In this document: in pieces, positions 26,511 to 36,094 of the stretch
Layout of the letters: every line of letters begins with the position of its first letter
Numbering within the stretch: the stretch's first letter is position 1
Source of the DNA: JAWKOK01 sp963848115
Lineage (GTDB): Bacteria; Chloroflexota; Anaerolineae; Caldilineales; Caldilineaceae
Reading direction: 5' to 3'
Assembly (NCBI GenBank): GCA_963848115.1
Contig: CAWKCP010000007.1
Location: 62,001 to 126,000, forward strand
Length of the DNA stretch: 64,000 bases
Program-made: the position numbers and the translations under genes
The notes under the pieces: model-generated
What the model saw: only the letters and a program-made list of their open reading frames with translations
The model's database searches: none
What the model was told of the DNA's origin: nothing

Positions 26511-26711
26511 ATGCCTGAACAATTGACCGCAACGTTCGCGGCTCAGTTACTGATCGTGGTTGCCGGCAGCATTACACTCGGCGCAGTCTTCTTCCGTCGG
26601 GGCGGCTTTCTTGCCGCACTAACATTGCGGTATGCAATCTATGCGGTCTGGCATATCCTGTGGGCAGGCGGTATCGGCTTGATTGGTTGGTTCCAGGGCT
26701 TTTTGCAGTAG
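26511..26711 (+). CDS. Small membrane protein
   Basis: This 66-residue protein has two hydrophobic helices ('LLIVVAGSITLGAVFF' and 'RYAIYAVWHILWAGGIGLIGW'). The arrangement loosely recalls the last helices of CPBP intramembrane peptidases, but no catalytic Glu or Arg motif is present, so it may be a remnant. No Shine-Dalgarno is visible; translation could be coupled to the upstream methyltransferase gene. The family is not recognised. Confidence 0.4.
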   Translation: MPEQLTATFAAQLLIVVAGSITLGAVFFRRGGFLAALTLRYAIYAVWHILWAGGIGLIGWFQGFLQ

Positions 26712-26754
26712 AGTCATCTGTTGTTCTGGAGGAATAGAAAGGAACCGATTCACT

Positions 26755-27876
26755 ATGGAGTTTGGAGTACCTAAAGAGATCCGCGACCTTGAGACGCGGG
26801 TGGCGCTGACGCCGTCCGGCGTGCTAAGCCTCGCCAGACGCGGTCACGCAGTCTACGTGGAACGCAATGCCGGGGCCGGATCCGGGTTCAGCGATCAGGA
26901 ATATCGGGAGGCCGGTGCGGAGATCGTCTTCTCCGCTGCTGAGGCGTACGGGCGAGCCGATGTCGTGGTCAAGGTGACCCGGCCCACGGCGGATGAGCAT
27001 AAGCTCTTTCGACAGGGGCAGGTCATCTTCGGATTCCACCATCTGCCGGTTTCGTCGCCGGACTTGCTGCACGCGTTGGCAGAGCATGAGATCACGTCCA
27101 TTTCCTACGAGTCAATCGAGGAGGACGGCCAGTTTCCTGTGCTCCTGACCACCAGTGAGGTGGCAGGCCGCCTTGCGCCCATCTTTGCCGGACGCTTGCT
27201 GATGACTGAGCGTGGCGGGCGTGGCGTATTGTTGAGCGGTATTCCCGGCGTACCGCCAGCTGCCGTGGTCATCCTCGGCGGCGGCATTCTGGGGGCCAAC
27301 GCCGCACGGGCCTTCATCGGTAGCGGCGCGCAGGTCACGATCCTTGACCGTGACCTGAAGAAGCTTCAAGGGTTGGATGACCAGTTCGAGGGTCGTGTCA
27401 CCACCATGTTGTCTAACCACCACAACGTCAAACGCGCTACGACCTTTGCTGACGTGCTGATCGGCGCGGTGCAGACGCCCGGTCGCCGCTCGCCGGTGAT
27501 CGTGACCAAGGAGATGGTGCGCTCCATGCGTCCGGGATCGGTCATCATCGACTTCGCAATCAGCACTGGCGGCTGCGTCGAGACCAGCCGGCCGACCACG
27601 CTACGCGACCCGATCTACGTTGCCGAGGAGATCATCCACTGTTGCATCCCCAACTTCCCTGCCTTGGTGGCTCGAACAGGTAGCTATGCAATCAATAATG
27701 CTGCGCTTCCCTATTTGCGTGATCTGGGCCGTGACGGCCTAGAGGGTATGCTGCATACGACGCCCGCGCTGGTCAAAGGCATCACCTACTATCAAGGCAA
27801 GCTGGCCAATGCTGATCTGGCTGCCGCACTCGGCCGGGCGGTCGAAGTAGAACTTCCGAGTGGGGAAATCGCATGA
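26755..27876 (+). CDS. Alanine dehydrogenase / NAD(P) transhydrogenase-alpha-like oxidoreductase
   Basis: The 373-residue protein opens 'MEFGVPKEIRDLETRVALTP', the N-terminal signature of alanine dehydrogenase, and has 'VVILGGGILGANAARAF' as the NAD-binding GxGxxG region. Its length fits Ald, which interconverts alanine with pyruvate and ammonia. Motifs 'FGFHHLP' and 'YESIEEDG' vary from the classical Ald sequences, so a related amino-acid dehydrogenase is possible. The start at 26755 has GGAATAGAAAGGAA upstream. It overlaps the CoA-transferase gene by 4 bp (ATGA), so the two are translationally coupled. Confidence 0.8.
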   Translation: MEFGVPKEIRDLETRVALTPSGVLSLARRGHAVYVERNAGAGSGFSDQEYREAGAEIVFSAAEAYGRADVVVKVTRPTADEHKLFRQGQVIFGFHHLPVSSPDLLHALAEHEITSISYESIEEDGQFPVLLTTSEVAGRLAPIFAGRLLMTERGGRGVLLSGIPGVPPAAVVILGGGILGANAARAFIGSGAQVTILDRDLKKLQGLDDQFEGRVTTMLSNHHNVKRATTFADVLIGAVQTPGRRSPVIVTKEMVRSMRPGSVIIDFAISTGGCVETSRPTTLRDPIYVAEEIIHCCIPNFPALVARTGSYAINNAALPYLRDLGRDGLEGMLHTTPALVKGITYYQGKLANADLAAALGRAVEVELPSGEIA

Positions 27877-29168
27877 ACTGGGATACCATCTATCGCAAAA
27901 AAGTGACAGACGTCCAGACCGCACTCTCGGTCATCGAATCCAATCAACGAATCTACGTCGGCGGCGGCGCAGGCGTACCAATCCAGCTAATCAATGGTCT
28001 GACCGAGCGTGCGCCCTTCGTCAAAAATGTGGAAGTCACACACATCCTGACATTTGCCGATGCGCCCTATGTCAACGCCGAGTATGCAGATTCATTCCGC
28101 CACAATGCGCTCTTCATCGGCCATTCTGTGCGTGCCGCCGTTCAGGATGGTCGTGCCGATTTCACGCCCGTCTTCCTCTCCGAAATCCCGGAGCTTTTTC
28201 GCAGCGGAACGCTACCCTTGGACGTGGCGCTGATTTCACTTTCGCCGCCTGACGAGCATGGCTTCTGTAGTTTTGGCATCGAAGTGGGCACGACCAAGCC
28301 TGCGGCCGAGGCTGCACGGATCATCATTGCCGAGATCAATCCGCAGATGCCGCGCACGCTGGGTGATTCCTTCATCCATGTTAGCCGCCTCAATCACATC
28401 GTCGACGTGGACTACCCGTTGCCGCAGGCGCCCCAGGGAGGCGCATCCGATCTGCACCTCCAAGTCGGGCAAAATATCGCTGAATTGATCCCGGACGGGG
28501 CCACATTGCAGATGGGCATCGGCAGCATTCCTGACGCTGTGCTCAAGCATCTGCACAGCCACAAGGATCTGGGGATTCACACTGAACTCTTCTCCGACGG
28601 CGTTATCGAGATGGTCGAAAACGGTGTGATTACCTGTGCGCGCAAGAACTTCCACCCTGGCAAGATCGTGGCCGGCTTTCTCTTCGGTACACAGCGACTC
28701 TATGATTTTGTGAACAATAATCCGCTCATCGAGATGCACCCGACCGACTACGTCAACGATCCCTTCAATATCGCAGCCAATGACAAGATGGTGGCCATCA
28801 ACTCGGCCTTGCAGGTCGATCTGACCGGACAGGTTTGTGCGGACTCCATCGGCACCCGGTTCTATAGTGGCGTCGGCGGACAGGTCGACTTCATACGTGG
28901 CGCAGCACGGTCTAAGGGCGGTTTGCCCATCGTGGCCTTCACATCGACGACGAAGCAGGACAGCATCAGCCGTATCGTGCCTGTCCTGGCCCAAGGCGCC
29001 GGCGTTGTGACCTCGCGCAATGACGTCCACTATGTGGTCACCGAGTATGGCGTGGCCTCGCTCCACGGCAAGACTGTGCGCCAGCGTGTCAACGAGCTGA
29101 TCGGTATCGCTCACCCCACGTTTCGGGATGAATTGCGCCATGCCGCGAGCGAATACGGGTATTGTTAG
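27873..29168 (+). CDS. Acetyl-CoA hydrolase/transferase family (4-hydroxybutyrate CoA-transferase-like)
   Basis: This 431-residue protein belongs to the class I CoA-transferases. 'GIGSIPDAVL' and 'HTELFSDGVIEM' are family landmarks. E238 in the latter corresponds in position to the catalytic glutamate of Clostridium 4-hydroxybutyrate CoA-transferase (from recollection), which forms the glutamyl-CoA intermediate. It probably transfers CoA between acetate or another short acid and acyl-CoA. The 4-bp overlap with the alanine-dehydrogenase-like gene implies joint function, perhaps in fermentation of an amino acid. Confidence 0.88.
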   Translation: MNWDTIYRKKVTDVQTALSVIESNQRIYVGGGAGVPIQLINGLTERAPFVKNVEVTHILTFADAPYVNAEYADSFRHNALFIGHSVRAAVQDGRADFTPVFLSEIPELFRSGTLPLDVALISLSPPDEHGFCSFGIEVGTTKPAAEAARIIIAEINPQMPRTLGDSFIHVSRLNHIVDVDYPLPQAPQGGASDLHLQVGQNIAELIPDGATLQMGIGSIPDAVLKHLHSHKDLGIHTELFSDGVIEMVENGVITCARKNFHPGKIVAGFLFGTQRLYDFVNNNPLIEMHPTDYVNDPFNIAANDKMVAINSALQVDLTGQVCADSIGTRFYSGVGGQVDFIRGAARSKGGLPIVAFTSTTKQDSISRIVPVLAQGAGVVTSRNDVHYVVTEYGVASLHGKTVRQRVNELIGIAHPTFRDELRHAASEYGYC

Positions 29169-29515
29169 CGTAGGAACGTCAAGACCGCGCAGAAAGAGAC
29201 CAGGCATCTATACCTGATGAAGTTGGCAATTCCAGAGTCGTGCTCCCCGTAGGCGCTGTGAGTACATTTTTGCGCAGTGGATTTGAGCACCGACAGGCCG
29301 AATCGTACGGAAATGGACTGACTTTCGTCTGGCGAATCTGATATACTGTAATTGAGCATGTCGGTTTGGGAAACGTGCCGTTCTTGTGCATTTTCTCTAC
29401 GGTCACGACTTCAGCGCCAGTCAGTTATTTTGTCCCCGAGTAAGCTGATCTTGGAACGACTTATTGTCTTCTTCAATTCATTGTTTGTGGCTACAGCAGC
29501 ATCAGGAGTCTGGTT
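29169..29515. other. Intergenic region upstream of the PA14 lipoprotein gene
   Basis: A TATACT at about 29341-29346 could serve as a -10 element. Nothing else is recognised. A weak GGAG lies shortly before the ATG at 29516. Confidence 0.35.
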
Positions 29516-31222
29516 ATGAGTGCAAAGCATAAGCTGGTATTTCGACGCGAAGCAGCACGAGTTCGGCAGACAGATCGCCTCCTCGTAGGGATGCTCCTGC
29601 TGTTGATATTACTCCTGGCTGCGGGCTGCACGGTTCCTGTGGCTGCCATCGATGCACGGCCGACTCTGATCATCGACAACGATCCGCTGCCGGTCATCGC
29701 TGTCGCCCCTGTTGTCGGGGGACCGGGCACTACTGTCTTTGTTTCGGGTGCAGGCTGGGAACCTGATGATGCAGTTTTCATCAATCTGACTGTTGATGAG
29801 GATCCGGACGACGATGAGAATGAGCTGCTGGAAGTAACGGTTGCAGCCTCCATCGTGGCTGCCGATACCCGATTCGCCGCTTCTTTCCTCTATCCCTACG
29901 ATCCGCCTTGGAGTGAACTGGAAGAGGTGACCATCGTCGCCTATTCGCCTGATACCGGCGACGTGGCCGAGGCTCCGTTTACACTTATACCCGACAGCGC
30001 ATTAACTGCAACTGTCACCTCGACTGCGACCATCACGGCAACCATTGAGCCAACGGCGACGCCGACCAACACGCCGACGAAATCAGTCGCCCAGCCGGTG
30101 CAGGCCACACCAACACCCACGCCGGCGCAGGGCCAGCCAGGCTATGGCACGGCCACCGTGATCAGCAATGGGCTTAATGTGCGCACCGGCCCGTCAACGG
30201 CCTATCCGATTATCCGCCAGCTTACCCGCGGCGCTACCATGGTCGTACTGGGTCAGAGCACTGACAACTACTGGCTTTATGTTCGGCTGCCTGATGGCCT
30301 GCTCGGCTGGGTAGCCAAATACTATACGGACTACCAAGGTTCGCCGCCGGTCGTGAAGCCGACGGGTGTTCCTCGGCCGCCTGTTTCGACCGCGACGCCT
30401 GCACCCATGCCGCCGTCGGCAGCCTCACGCTGGAAGGCGGAATACTTCAACAATGTCAATCTGAGCGGCGCGCCGGCACTGGTTCGCAACGACTACAATC
30501 TCAACTTCAACTGGGGCTACGGTTCGCCCGATCCCCGCATTCAGGTCAACCATTTCTCGGCGCGTTGGGTGCAACCTGTCTACTTCCCCGGCGGCACCTT
30601 CCGCTTCTTTGCAGACACCGATGATGGTGTACGTATCTACGTCGATGATGTGCTGATCATCGATCAGTGGAAGGTTACATCCGGTACGGTATTCACGGCT
30701 GATCGAACATTGAGCCGGGGAACTCATATCGTGCGTGTTGAGTACTTCGAGAATACAGAGCTTGCCAAGATTCGCGTCTGGTGGGATCGAAGCGATGGTA
30801 TGGCCTTCCCGGAATGGAAGGGCGAATACTACAACAATCGGTCCCTTGCCGGCGCACCTAGCCTAGTGCGTAACGATGCGGCCATTGACTTCAACTGGGG
30901 AAGCGGATCGCCCGCTCCACAGATTCGACCTGATGACTTTTCAGTTCGGTGGACACGCACGGTCTATCTGGACGCTGACCGATATCGCTTCCATTCTCGC
31001 ATGGATGACGGCATGCGCGTCTACCTGGACGGCATTCTGATCATCAATGAGTGGTCGGACGGCAGCGCCAGAGATCGGTCCGTGGATCGAGATGTTTCTG
31101 CGGGCTATCACAATTTCGTGGTCGAGTATTACGAGCATATCCAGCTGGCTGAGGCCAAATTCTGGTGGGAGACCATCGGCAGTTCTTCACAGCCGGATAG
31201 CTTCCCGGATCTGGAAGGGTGA
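29516..31222 (+). CDS. Large PA14/SH3b surface lipoprotein, N-terminal part (frameshifted)
   Basis: This frame gives 568 residues. A signal peptide ends in LAAGC, a lipobox, so the protein should be lipid-anchored outside. In order: an Ig-like module ('GGPGTTVFVSGAGWEPDD', about 60-155), a Thr/Pro linker, a bacterial SH3 domain (about 205-270, 'GLNVRTGPSTAYPIIRQL') and two PA14-like domains (about 305-425 and 430-550) with 'DDGVRIYVDDVLIIDQW'. The frame ends in 'FPDLEG' then TGA, where the next PA14 unit should begin. Removing one base at about 31210 restores 'FPDWKGEYW', matching 'FPEWKGEYY' of the preceding unit. The protein continues at 31211-33392. Confidence 0.8.
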   Translation: MSAKHKLVFRREAARVRQTDRLLVGMLLLLILLLAAGCTVPVAAIDARPTLIIDNDPLPVIAVAPVVGGPGTTVFVSGAGWEPDDAVFINLTVDEDPDDDENELLEVTVAASIVAADTRFAASFLYPYDPPWSELEEVTIVAYSPDTGDVAEAPFTLIPDSALTATVTSTATITATIEPTATPTNTPTKSVAQPVQATPTPTPAQGQPGYGTATVISNGLNVRTGPSTAYPIIRQLTRGATMVVLGQSTDNYWLYVRLPDGLLGWVAKYYTDYQGSPPVVKPTGVPRPPVSTATPAPMPPSAASRWKAEYFNNVNLSGAPALVRNDYNLNFNWGYGSPDPRIQVNHFSARWVQPVYFPGGTFRFFADTDDGVRIYVDDVLIIDQWKVTSGTVFTADRTLSRGTHIVRVEYFENTELAKIRVWWDRSDGMAFPEWKGEYYNNRSLAGAPSLVRNDAAIDFNWGSGSPAPQIRPDDFSVRWTRTVYLDADRYRFHSRMDDGMRVYLDGILIINEWSDGSARDRSVDRDVSAGYHNFVVEYYEHIQLAEAKFWWETIGSSSQPDSFPDLEG

Positions 31223-33392
31223 GTATTGGTCGAACCGAAACCTGGATGGCAGTCCCACGGTTGTGCGCAACGATCGTCGCATTGACTTCAACTGGGGGAC
31301 CGGCTCGCCGGACTCCGATATCCCGTCAGATAACTTCTCGGCGCGCTGGACGCGCAAGTATGACTTCAGCGACGGTTGGTATCGTTTCTCGGCCCGTTCC
31401 GATGATGGGGTGCGCGTTTGGGTCGATGGCGATCGGATTATCGATGAATGGCACGATAGCCAGGGTAACGTCACCTACACCGCAGACAAATATATCGACG
31501 GTAAAGTTGCGCTCAAGGTTGAATACTACGAGCGCTACGGCGGTGCGGCCATCAAGGTGAATTGGGAAAAGATCTCCGACCCACAGACGCCAACGCCGAC
31601 TAAGACTACGACGCCGACGCCGACGCCGGCTGTGACCCGGAGTCCCTATGCCAAGATCCAACCCGATAGCGGTGTGCCGGGCACATCGGTCGTGGTCAGC
31701 GGCGGCGGTTTCCCGGCCAACACAACGATCAACATTCAACTGGCGTCGCCGGTACGCTCCAGCAGCGTGTCCAATGCCAAGATCTATGCCAGCACGCAGA
31801 GTGACAGCCAGGGCAACTACAGCGTTCTGGTCACGTTGCCGTCTGCATGGCCCGACGGGTCGCCGATTCAACCCGGTGAACTGCTGATTATCGCGGCCAC
31901 GCCCGGCAATAGTGTGACGGCCTCAGCCGTGTTCGAATTGACTGTGCCCAGGCCCACGGTCTCGGTCGATCCCTATCTGCAATTGCAGCCGCGATCCGGC
32001 GGCCCTGGCGCCTCGGTTGTTGCCGGCGGCGGCGGCTTCCCGGCCAACACCACCATCAACATTTATCTTGGCGGACTGGTGAGCGCTTCATCCATCTCGT
32101 CTCAGCCTTCGGCCTACGCCGCCGGTCCGAGCGACGGCAACGGCAACTATCGTCTTTCGTTCATCATGCCGGATACGTGGGCTGATGGCACGCCCATCGA
32201 ACCGGGCAAGTTGAACGTAGTGGCCGCGACCAACGGTTTTGCTCAGCAGGCGAGTACACTCTTCGATTACCGGCGCAGTGAGTCCAACGCATCGGTGGGC
32301 ATCTCACCCACGTCCGGCGGCGCCGGCTCTGTTGTGATCATCACCGGCGAGGGCTATCCATCGAACGAGTCGGTCACTATCTATCTGGGGACGTTCGACG
32401 AATCTGCAGGGGCGGGCAATCCGCATCTCTATGGAACGGCCAAAACCGATGTTTCGGGTAAGTTCAGCACAGCCATTACCATGCCGGCTGTCTGGCCCAA
32501 TGGGGCGCCTGTCGCCAATGGCGAACTGGTTATCTGGGTGCGGACAGATGACGCCGGTGACCAGCAGAGTGCGGTCTTCACCTTCACCGGTGCGCCCGCT
32601 ACGACGCCTACGAACACGCCGACGCCGGTTGATACGCCTGCCGTGCCGCCGACACCGACGCCCAATCCAAACGCCAAGGTCAGCCCGACGTCCGGCAGCG
32701 GCGGCACGCAGGTCATTGTGACCGGCGGCGGCTTCCCGGTCAACACGACCGTGAACGCGTTGATATCCTTCTTTGATGCCAATGGCGGCGGGGGTGATGC
32801 AGAGATTTTCGGAACTGCCACGACCAACGCCAATGGGGATTACAGCATCTCCTTGACCATGCCGAGCACGTTGCAGGGTGGAGAACCGATTGTCTCCGGC
32901 ATGGTTATGATTGTGGTGGCAACCGGAGACTATCGAGTCTCCGCCAGCATACCGTTTGACTATGTGGGTGTTGCAGCGGCTGATGAGGTCGCCCCGGTGA
33001 CGCCGTCTCCTGAGCCGACGATTGAGCCGTCCCCGGTTCCTTCGCCGGAAGCCTCTCCAGAGGCATCCCCTGAACCCTCGCCGGAAGGCACGACTGAAGT
33101 AACGCCCGAGGTTGAGGAAACGGCTGAGTCAGAGACGCCTGAGCCCGAAGCGACGGGCACTGTTGAACCTGACGAAGAGGTTGTGACTGAGGAACCGCCT
33201 ACTGAGGAGGTCACCGAAGAAGCAACTGAAGAAGTAGCTGAGGAGGTCACCGAAGTGGTGACTGATGAGCTGACCACCGGGGACGATGAACTGGTGTCAG
33301 CGCCTGAGCCCCCGGCTGAGCCAACTGACGAACCGGTTGAAGAGGCTGCGACTCCTGAGCCCACGATTGAGCCAACAATTGAGCCAAACTGA
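31211..33392 (+). CDS. Large PA14/SH3b lipoprotein, central part (frameshifted at both ends)
   Basis: An upstream ATG at 31047 exists in this frame, but homology begins at about 31211. It encodes the third PA14-like domain ('RIDFNWGTGSPDSDIPSDNFSARW') and a Thr/Pro linker. Four Ig-like repeats follow, each with 'SGxxGTxVxVxGGGFPxNTTxN' and a 'PxxWPDGSPI'-type segment. Next is an acidic Pro/Glu/Thr-rich region. The frame ends at 33392 because of one extra A in 'gccaaact' (33384-33390). The parallel repeat unit 50 bp downstream lacks this A, and removing it restores the E-P-T-D-E-P-V-E repeat phase. Confidence 0.75.
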
Positions 33393-34038
33393 CGAACCAG
33401 TTGAGGAAGCCTCGACGCCTGAGCCAGCGGTTGAGCCAACTGACGAACCGGTTGAAGATGCCGCAACTTCTGAGCCAACGATTGACCCGGCTGATGAACC
33501 AGTTGAGGAAGCCTCGACACCGGAGCCACCGGCTGAACCAACTGATGAACCGGTTGAAGAGGCCCCGGCCCCTGCGCAGGAAGCGGAGGCGGCTGAGCAA
33601 CAGGCCGCTGCACCGCCGGCCGAGCCTGAACCAGCTCCGCCCGTTGCGCAGCCGGCCCCTGCGCCAATTGAGCCTGAACCACCGGCTCCGTCCGTTGAGC
33701 AGCAAGCCCCAGAGCCAGTCGAGTCCGATCCACCGGCGCCGCCGGCTGAGCAGCAGGCCCCTCCACCACCCGTCGAACCTGCACCGGCTCCGGCTGTCCA
33801 GGAGCAGGCCCCGGCGCCAGCGGAACCGGCGCCGCCGGCTGAGCAGCAGGCCCCTCCACCACCCGTCGAACCTGCACCGGCTCCGGCTGTCCAGGAGCAG
33901 GCCCCGGCGCCAGCGGAACCGGCGCCTGTGGTGCAAGAAACGCCAACACTGCTTCCGACGCCGTTGCCGGTTGAGGAGCCCAGCGAGTCTGAGGATCTCG
34001 GCTCAGCGGTCGTTGTTGACTGGCGCACAATGACGTAA
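33388..34038 (+). CDS. Large PA14/SH3b lipoprotein, Pro/Glu/Ala-rich C-terminal part
   Basis: About 216 residues consist almost entirely of Pro, Ala, Glu, Thr and Gln in imperfect repeats, such as 'EPTDEPVEEA' and 'PPAEQQAPPPPVEPAP'. The open frame runs from 33286, but the repeat phase joins the preceding part at 33388. It is likely an extended stalk or wall-spanning region at the C-terminus. Over the three frames the full-length gene would encode about 1,500 residues. An intrinsic terminator lies 118 bp downstream. Confidence 0.65.
   Translation, partial: TDEPVEEASTPEPAVEPTDEPVEDAATSEPTIDPADEPVEEASTPEPPAEPTDEPVEEAPAPAQEAEAAEQQAAAPPAEPEPAPPVAQPAPAPIEPEPPAPSVEQQAPEPVESDPPAPPAEQQAPPPPVEPAPAPAVQEQAPAPAEPAPPAEQQAPPPPVEPAPAPAVQEQAPAPAEPAPVVQETPTLLPTPLPVEEPSESEDLGSAVVVDWRTMT
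33741..33926 (+). repeat. Two exact 93-bp tandem repeats
   Basis: Bases 33741-33833 and 33834-33926 appear identical and encode a 31-residue Pro/Ala/Gln-rich unit. Identity implies a very recent duplication or slippage. Confidence 0.85.
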
Positions 34039-34155
34039 TTTGATCTGCGGTTCGGTAGGGTATGCTGACAGCGCGTCAGGCCTCGATAACCAGACAGATC
34101 CCGAGGTCACCGAACTCGTCCGGCTGGTAGCCGGGCCTACATGCTAACTGTGTTG

Positions 34156-34190
34156 GGCGACGGCAGGATCTTCTGCCGTCGCCTCTTCTT
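34156..34190 (+). terminator. Intrinsic terminator, target of the group IIC intron
   Basis: A perfect 11-bp stem, GGCGACGGCAG with CTGCCGTCGCC, and a 6-nt loop are followed by TCTTCTT. The intron begins at the next base, 34191. It terminates the large lipoprotein gene. Confidence 0.9.
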
Positions 34191-34318
34191 GTACGCCCGA
34201 CATGGGTGGAATCTAGGGAGTGAGAGTCTCCTGCGGGCGTTGACCTGACGAACCGCTAGCCAAGGGCAACTGCGTCGTGTGCGAACAGTCGTGGAGAGGA
34301 AGCCGGAGGGCAAAACCT

Positions 34319-35725
34319 CAGCAATTCCAAATTTGACGAAAGACGGCGTTCAGAGCATGAATATGTAGGAATTGCTCTGGAGGTGCATAGATGAAATCAT
34401 TGACGATAGAAACCATTTTCGAAATGATCGGCAAGACATTCGCTGAATTGCCTGACAGCCGAACAGGAAAGAACAAAACATTCGAGATGGCTGATGCAGC
34501 AGCAGGTGCGTTTGGCGTCTTTTTCACACAATCGCCATCGTTTCTAGCCTATCAAAGAGACATGGAGCGGAACAAAGGGAAGAACAACGCAGCCAGTCTC
34601 TTTAGCGTGACAGAGATTCCCTGCGACCAGCAGATACGCAATTTGCTTGATGAGGTAGCGCCAAGCAACCTAAATGAACCATTCTGGGTCTTACAAAAGA
34701 AGATGGAAGAGGCTGGTCACCTCGAGGACCATCGTGGACACCAGGGAAACTACCTGGTTGCCATGGATGGCACTCACTACTTTTCATCCCAGAAAATTCA
34801 GTGTGAGAATTGCACGGTACATCAACATGGGGACCGACTTCACTACTACCATTCAGCCGTGACGCCAGTGCTGGTTGCGCCAGACAAAAATCGAGTCTAC
34901 CCACTGGAACCTGAATTCATCTTGCCGCAAGACGGAGCAGAAAAGCAGGATTGCGAACGCAATGCAGCCAAACGCTGGACAGAGCGTTGTGCGTCTCGCT
35001 TTGAACCATGGCGGGCAGCCATCTTGGCCGACGACCTATATTGCAATCAGCCTTTCTGCACATTGTTGCACGAGAACGAACTGAACTTCATTCTGGTCTG
35101 CAAACCGGACTCGCACCAGGCGCTCTATGAAGAGCTCGACCTGTTAGAGCGAGTTGACGGTGTCCAAACCGTGACCACTCGATGCTGGAACGGACGCTTT
35201 ACCGAACAGAGAAGCTATCGTTATGTGAACCAGGTCCCGCTCCGAGCCGGTACGGATGCGCTGTTGGTGAACTGGTGTGAGGTCACCATTCATCGCACAG
35301 ACACCGGCGAACGCATTTACTACAACTCCTTTGCCACGAACTTCGAATTGTCCGATGAGTCGGTTGGATCGGTAGTTCGCTCAGGCCGGGCTCGCTGGAA
35401 GATTGAAAACGAGAACAACAACGTACTCAAGAACTATGGCTACAATCTCGAACGCAACTATGGACATGGAAAGCAATATCTTTCTGCCGTTCTGGTCACA
35501 CTCAACCTCCTCGCCTTCCTGGTTCACACAATACTGGACGAGACCAGCACCATCTATGCCGCTGTCCGTCAGGAACTGGGCACACGCAAGACCTTCTTTG
35601 ATGATATTCGGGCGCTCACCCGCTATCTTTACTTCAAAGACTGGGATACCTTGTTCAGCTTCATGGCTACACAGCTCGAAATTCAGCTTGAGCCAGACTA
35701 GCAACTCCTAAATTTGGAATTGCTG
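34319..35725 (+). mobile_element. Insertion sequence, 1,407 bp, DDE transposase
   Basis: Perfect 16-bp terminal inverted repeats (CAGCAATTCCAAATTT at 34319-34334, its complement at 35710-35725) flank one transposase gene. The 10-bp direct repeats GGCAAAACCT at 34309-34318 and 35726-35735 are the target-site duplication. The element lies inside the 5' region of the group IIC intron. Intact ends, duplication and open frame imply a recent insertion. The 10-bp duplication and the transposase style suggest an IS4-related group; the family is not assigned. Confidence 0.95.
34391..35701 (+). CDS. IS transposase (DDE, IS4-like)
   Basis: The 436-residue transposase has a plausible DDE triad: D126 in 'MDGTHYF', D214 or D215 in 'ADDLYCN' and E339 in 'ARWKIENENNN'. 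The last motif, followed by 'LKNYGYNLERNYGHG', matches the terminal region of IS4-like transposases. GGAGGTG lies 5 nt before the ATG. The gene fills the IS and appears intact. Confidence 0.9.
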   Translation: MKSLTIETIFEMIGKTFAELPDSRTGKNKTFEMADAAAGAFGVFFTQSPSFLAYQRDMERNKGKNNAASLFSVTEIPCDQQIRNLLDEVAPSNLNEPFWVLQKKMEEAGHLEDHRGHQGNYLVAMDGTHYFSSQKIQCENCTVHQHGDRLHYYHSAVTPVLVAPDKNRVYPLEPEFILPQDGAEKQDCERNAAKRWTERCASRFEPWRAAILADDLYCNQPFCTLLHENELNFILVCKPDSHQALYEELDLLERVDGVQTVTTRCWNGRFTEQRSYRYVNQVPLRAGTDALLVNWCEVTIHRTDTGERIYYNSFATNFELSDESVGSVVRSGRARWKIENENNNVLKNYGYNLERNYGHGKQYLSAVLVTLNLLAFLVHTILDETSTIYAAVRQELGTRKTFFDDIRALTRYLYFKDWDTLFSFMATQLEIQLEPD

Positions 35726-36094
35726 GGCAAAACCTGGACTTGATGGACAAGAACTGCGTAAAGAGGCATGGGATGCGGGGTAAGCTGGCAAGAGACGGCG
35801 AAGCCCAGACAGGTCAAAGTAGTTTCATGTAAACGCAGCAAGGGTCAGGGGAAAGAGGCCGTACCTTATTCGGGGAGGTCTGTAGCCATGAGAGTGGATA
35901 GCAGAAGTCAGCCGAGGCCGTAGTAGTCGATGGAGTAACGACCATCCAGGGCGGGAGGCGAAAGCCTTCTACAGGGCGAAGGGCCGAACGGAAAGGGAGT
36001 TGAGTAGAAAGGAGCAGGGTGACGTAAGCAACCGACATCTGAGAAGCAGATTGGCCGTGAAGGGTAGACTGAGGGTCGAGAGATAGCGGTCAGG

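Noticed and set aside
32960..34030. Long minus-strand open frames opposite the Pro/Glu/Ala stalk
   Set aside because: They mirror the repetitive GC-rich coding sequence of the plus-strand lipoprotein, consist of low-complexity Ser/Ala/Gly or Arg/Pro, and lack ribosome sites.
34279..34290. A GTGCGAAC word first taken as the group II intron 5' end
   Set aside because: The class C consensus aligns from GTACGCCCGACATGGG at 34191, which also abuts the terminator; GTGCGAAC is internal domain I sequence.
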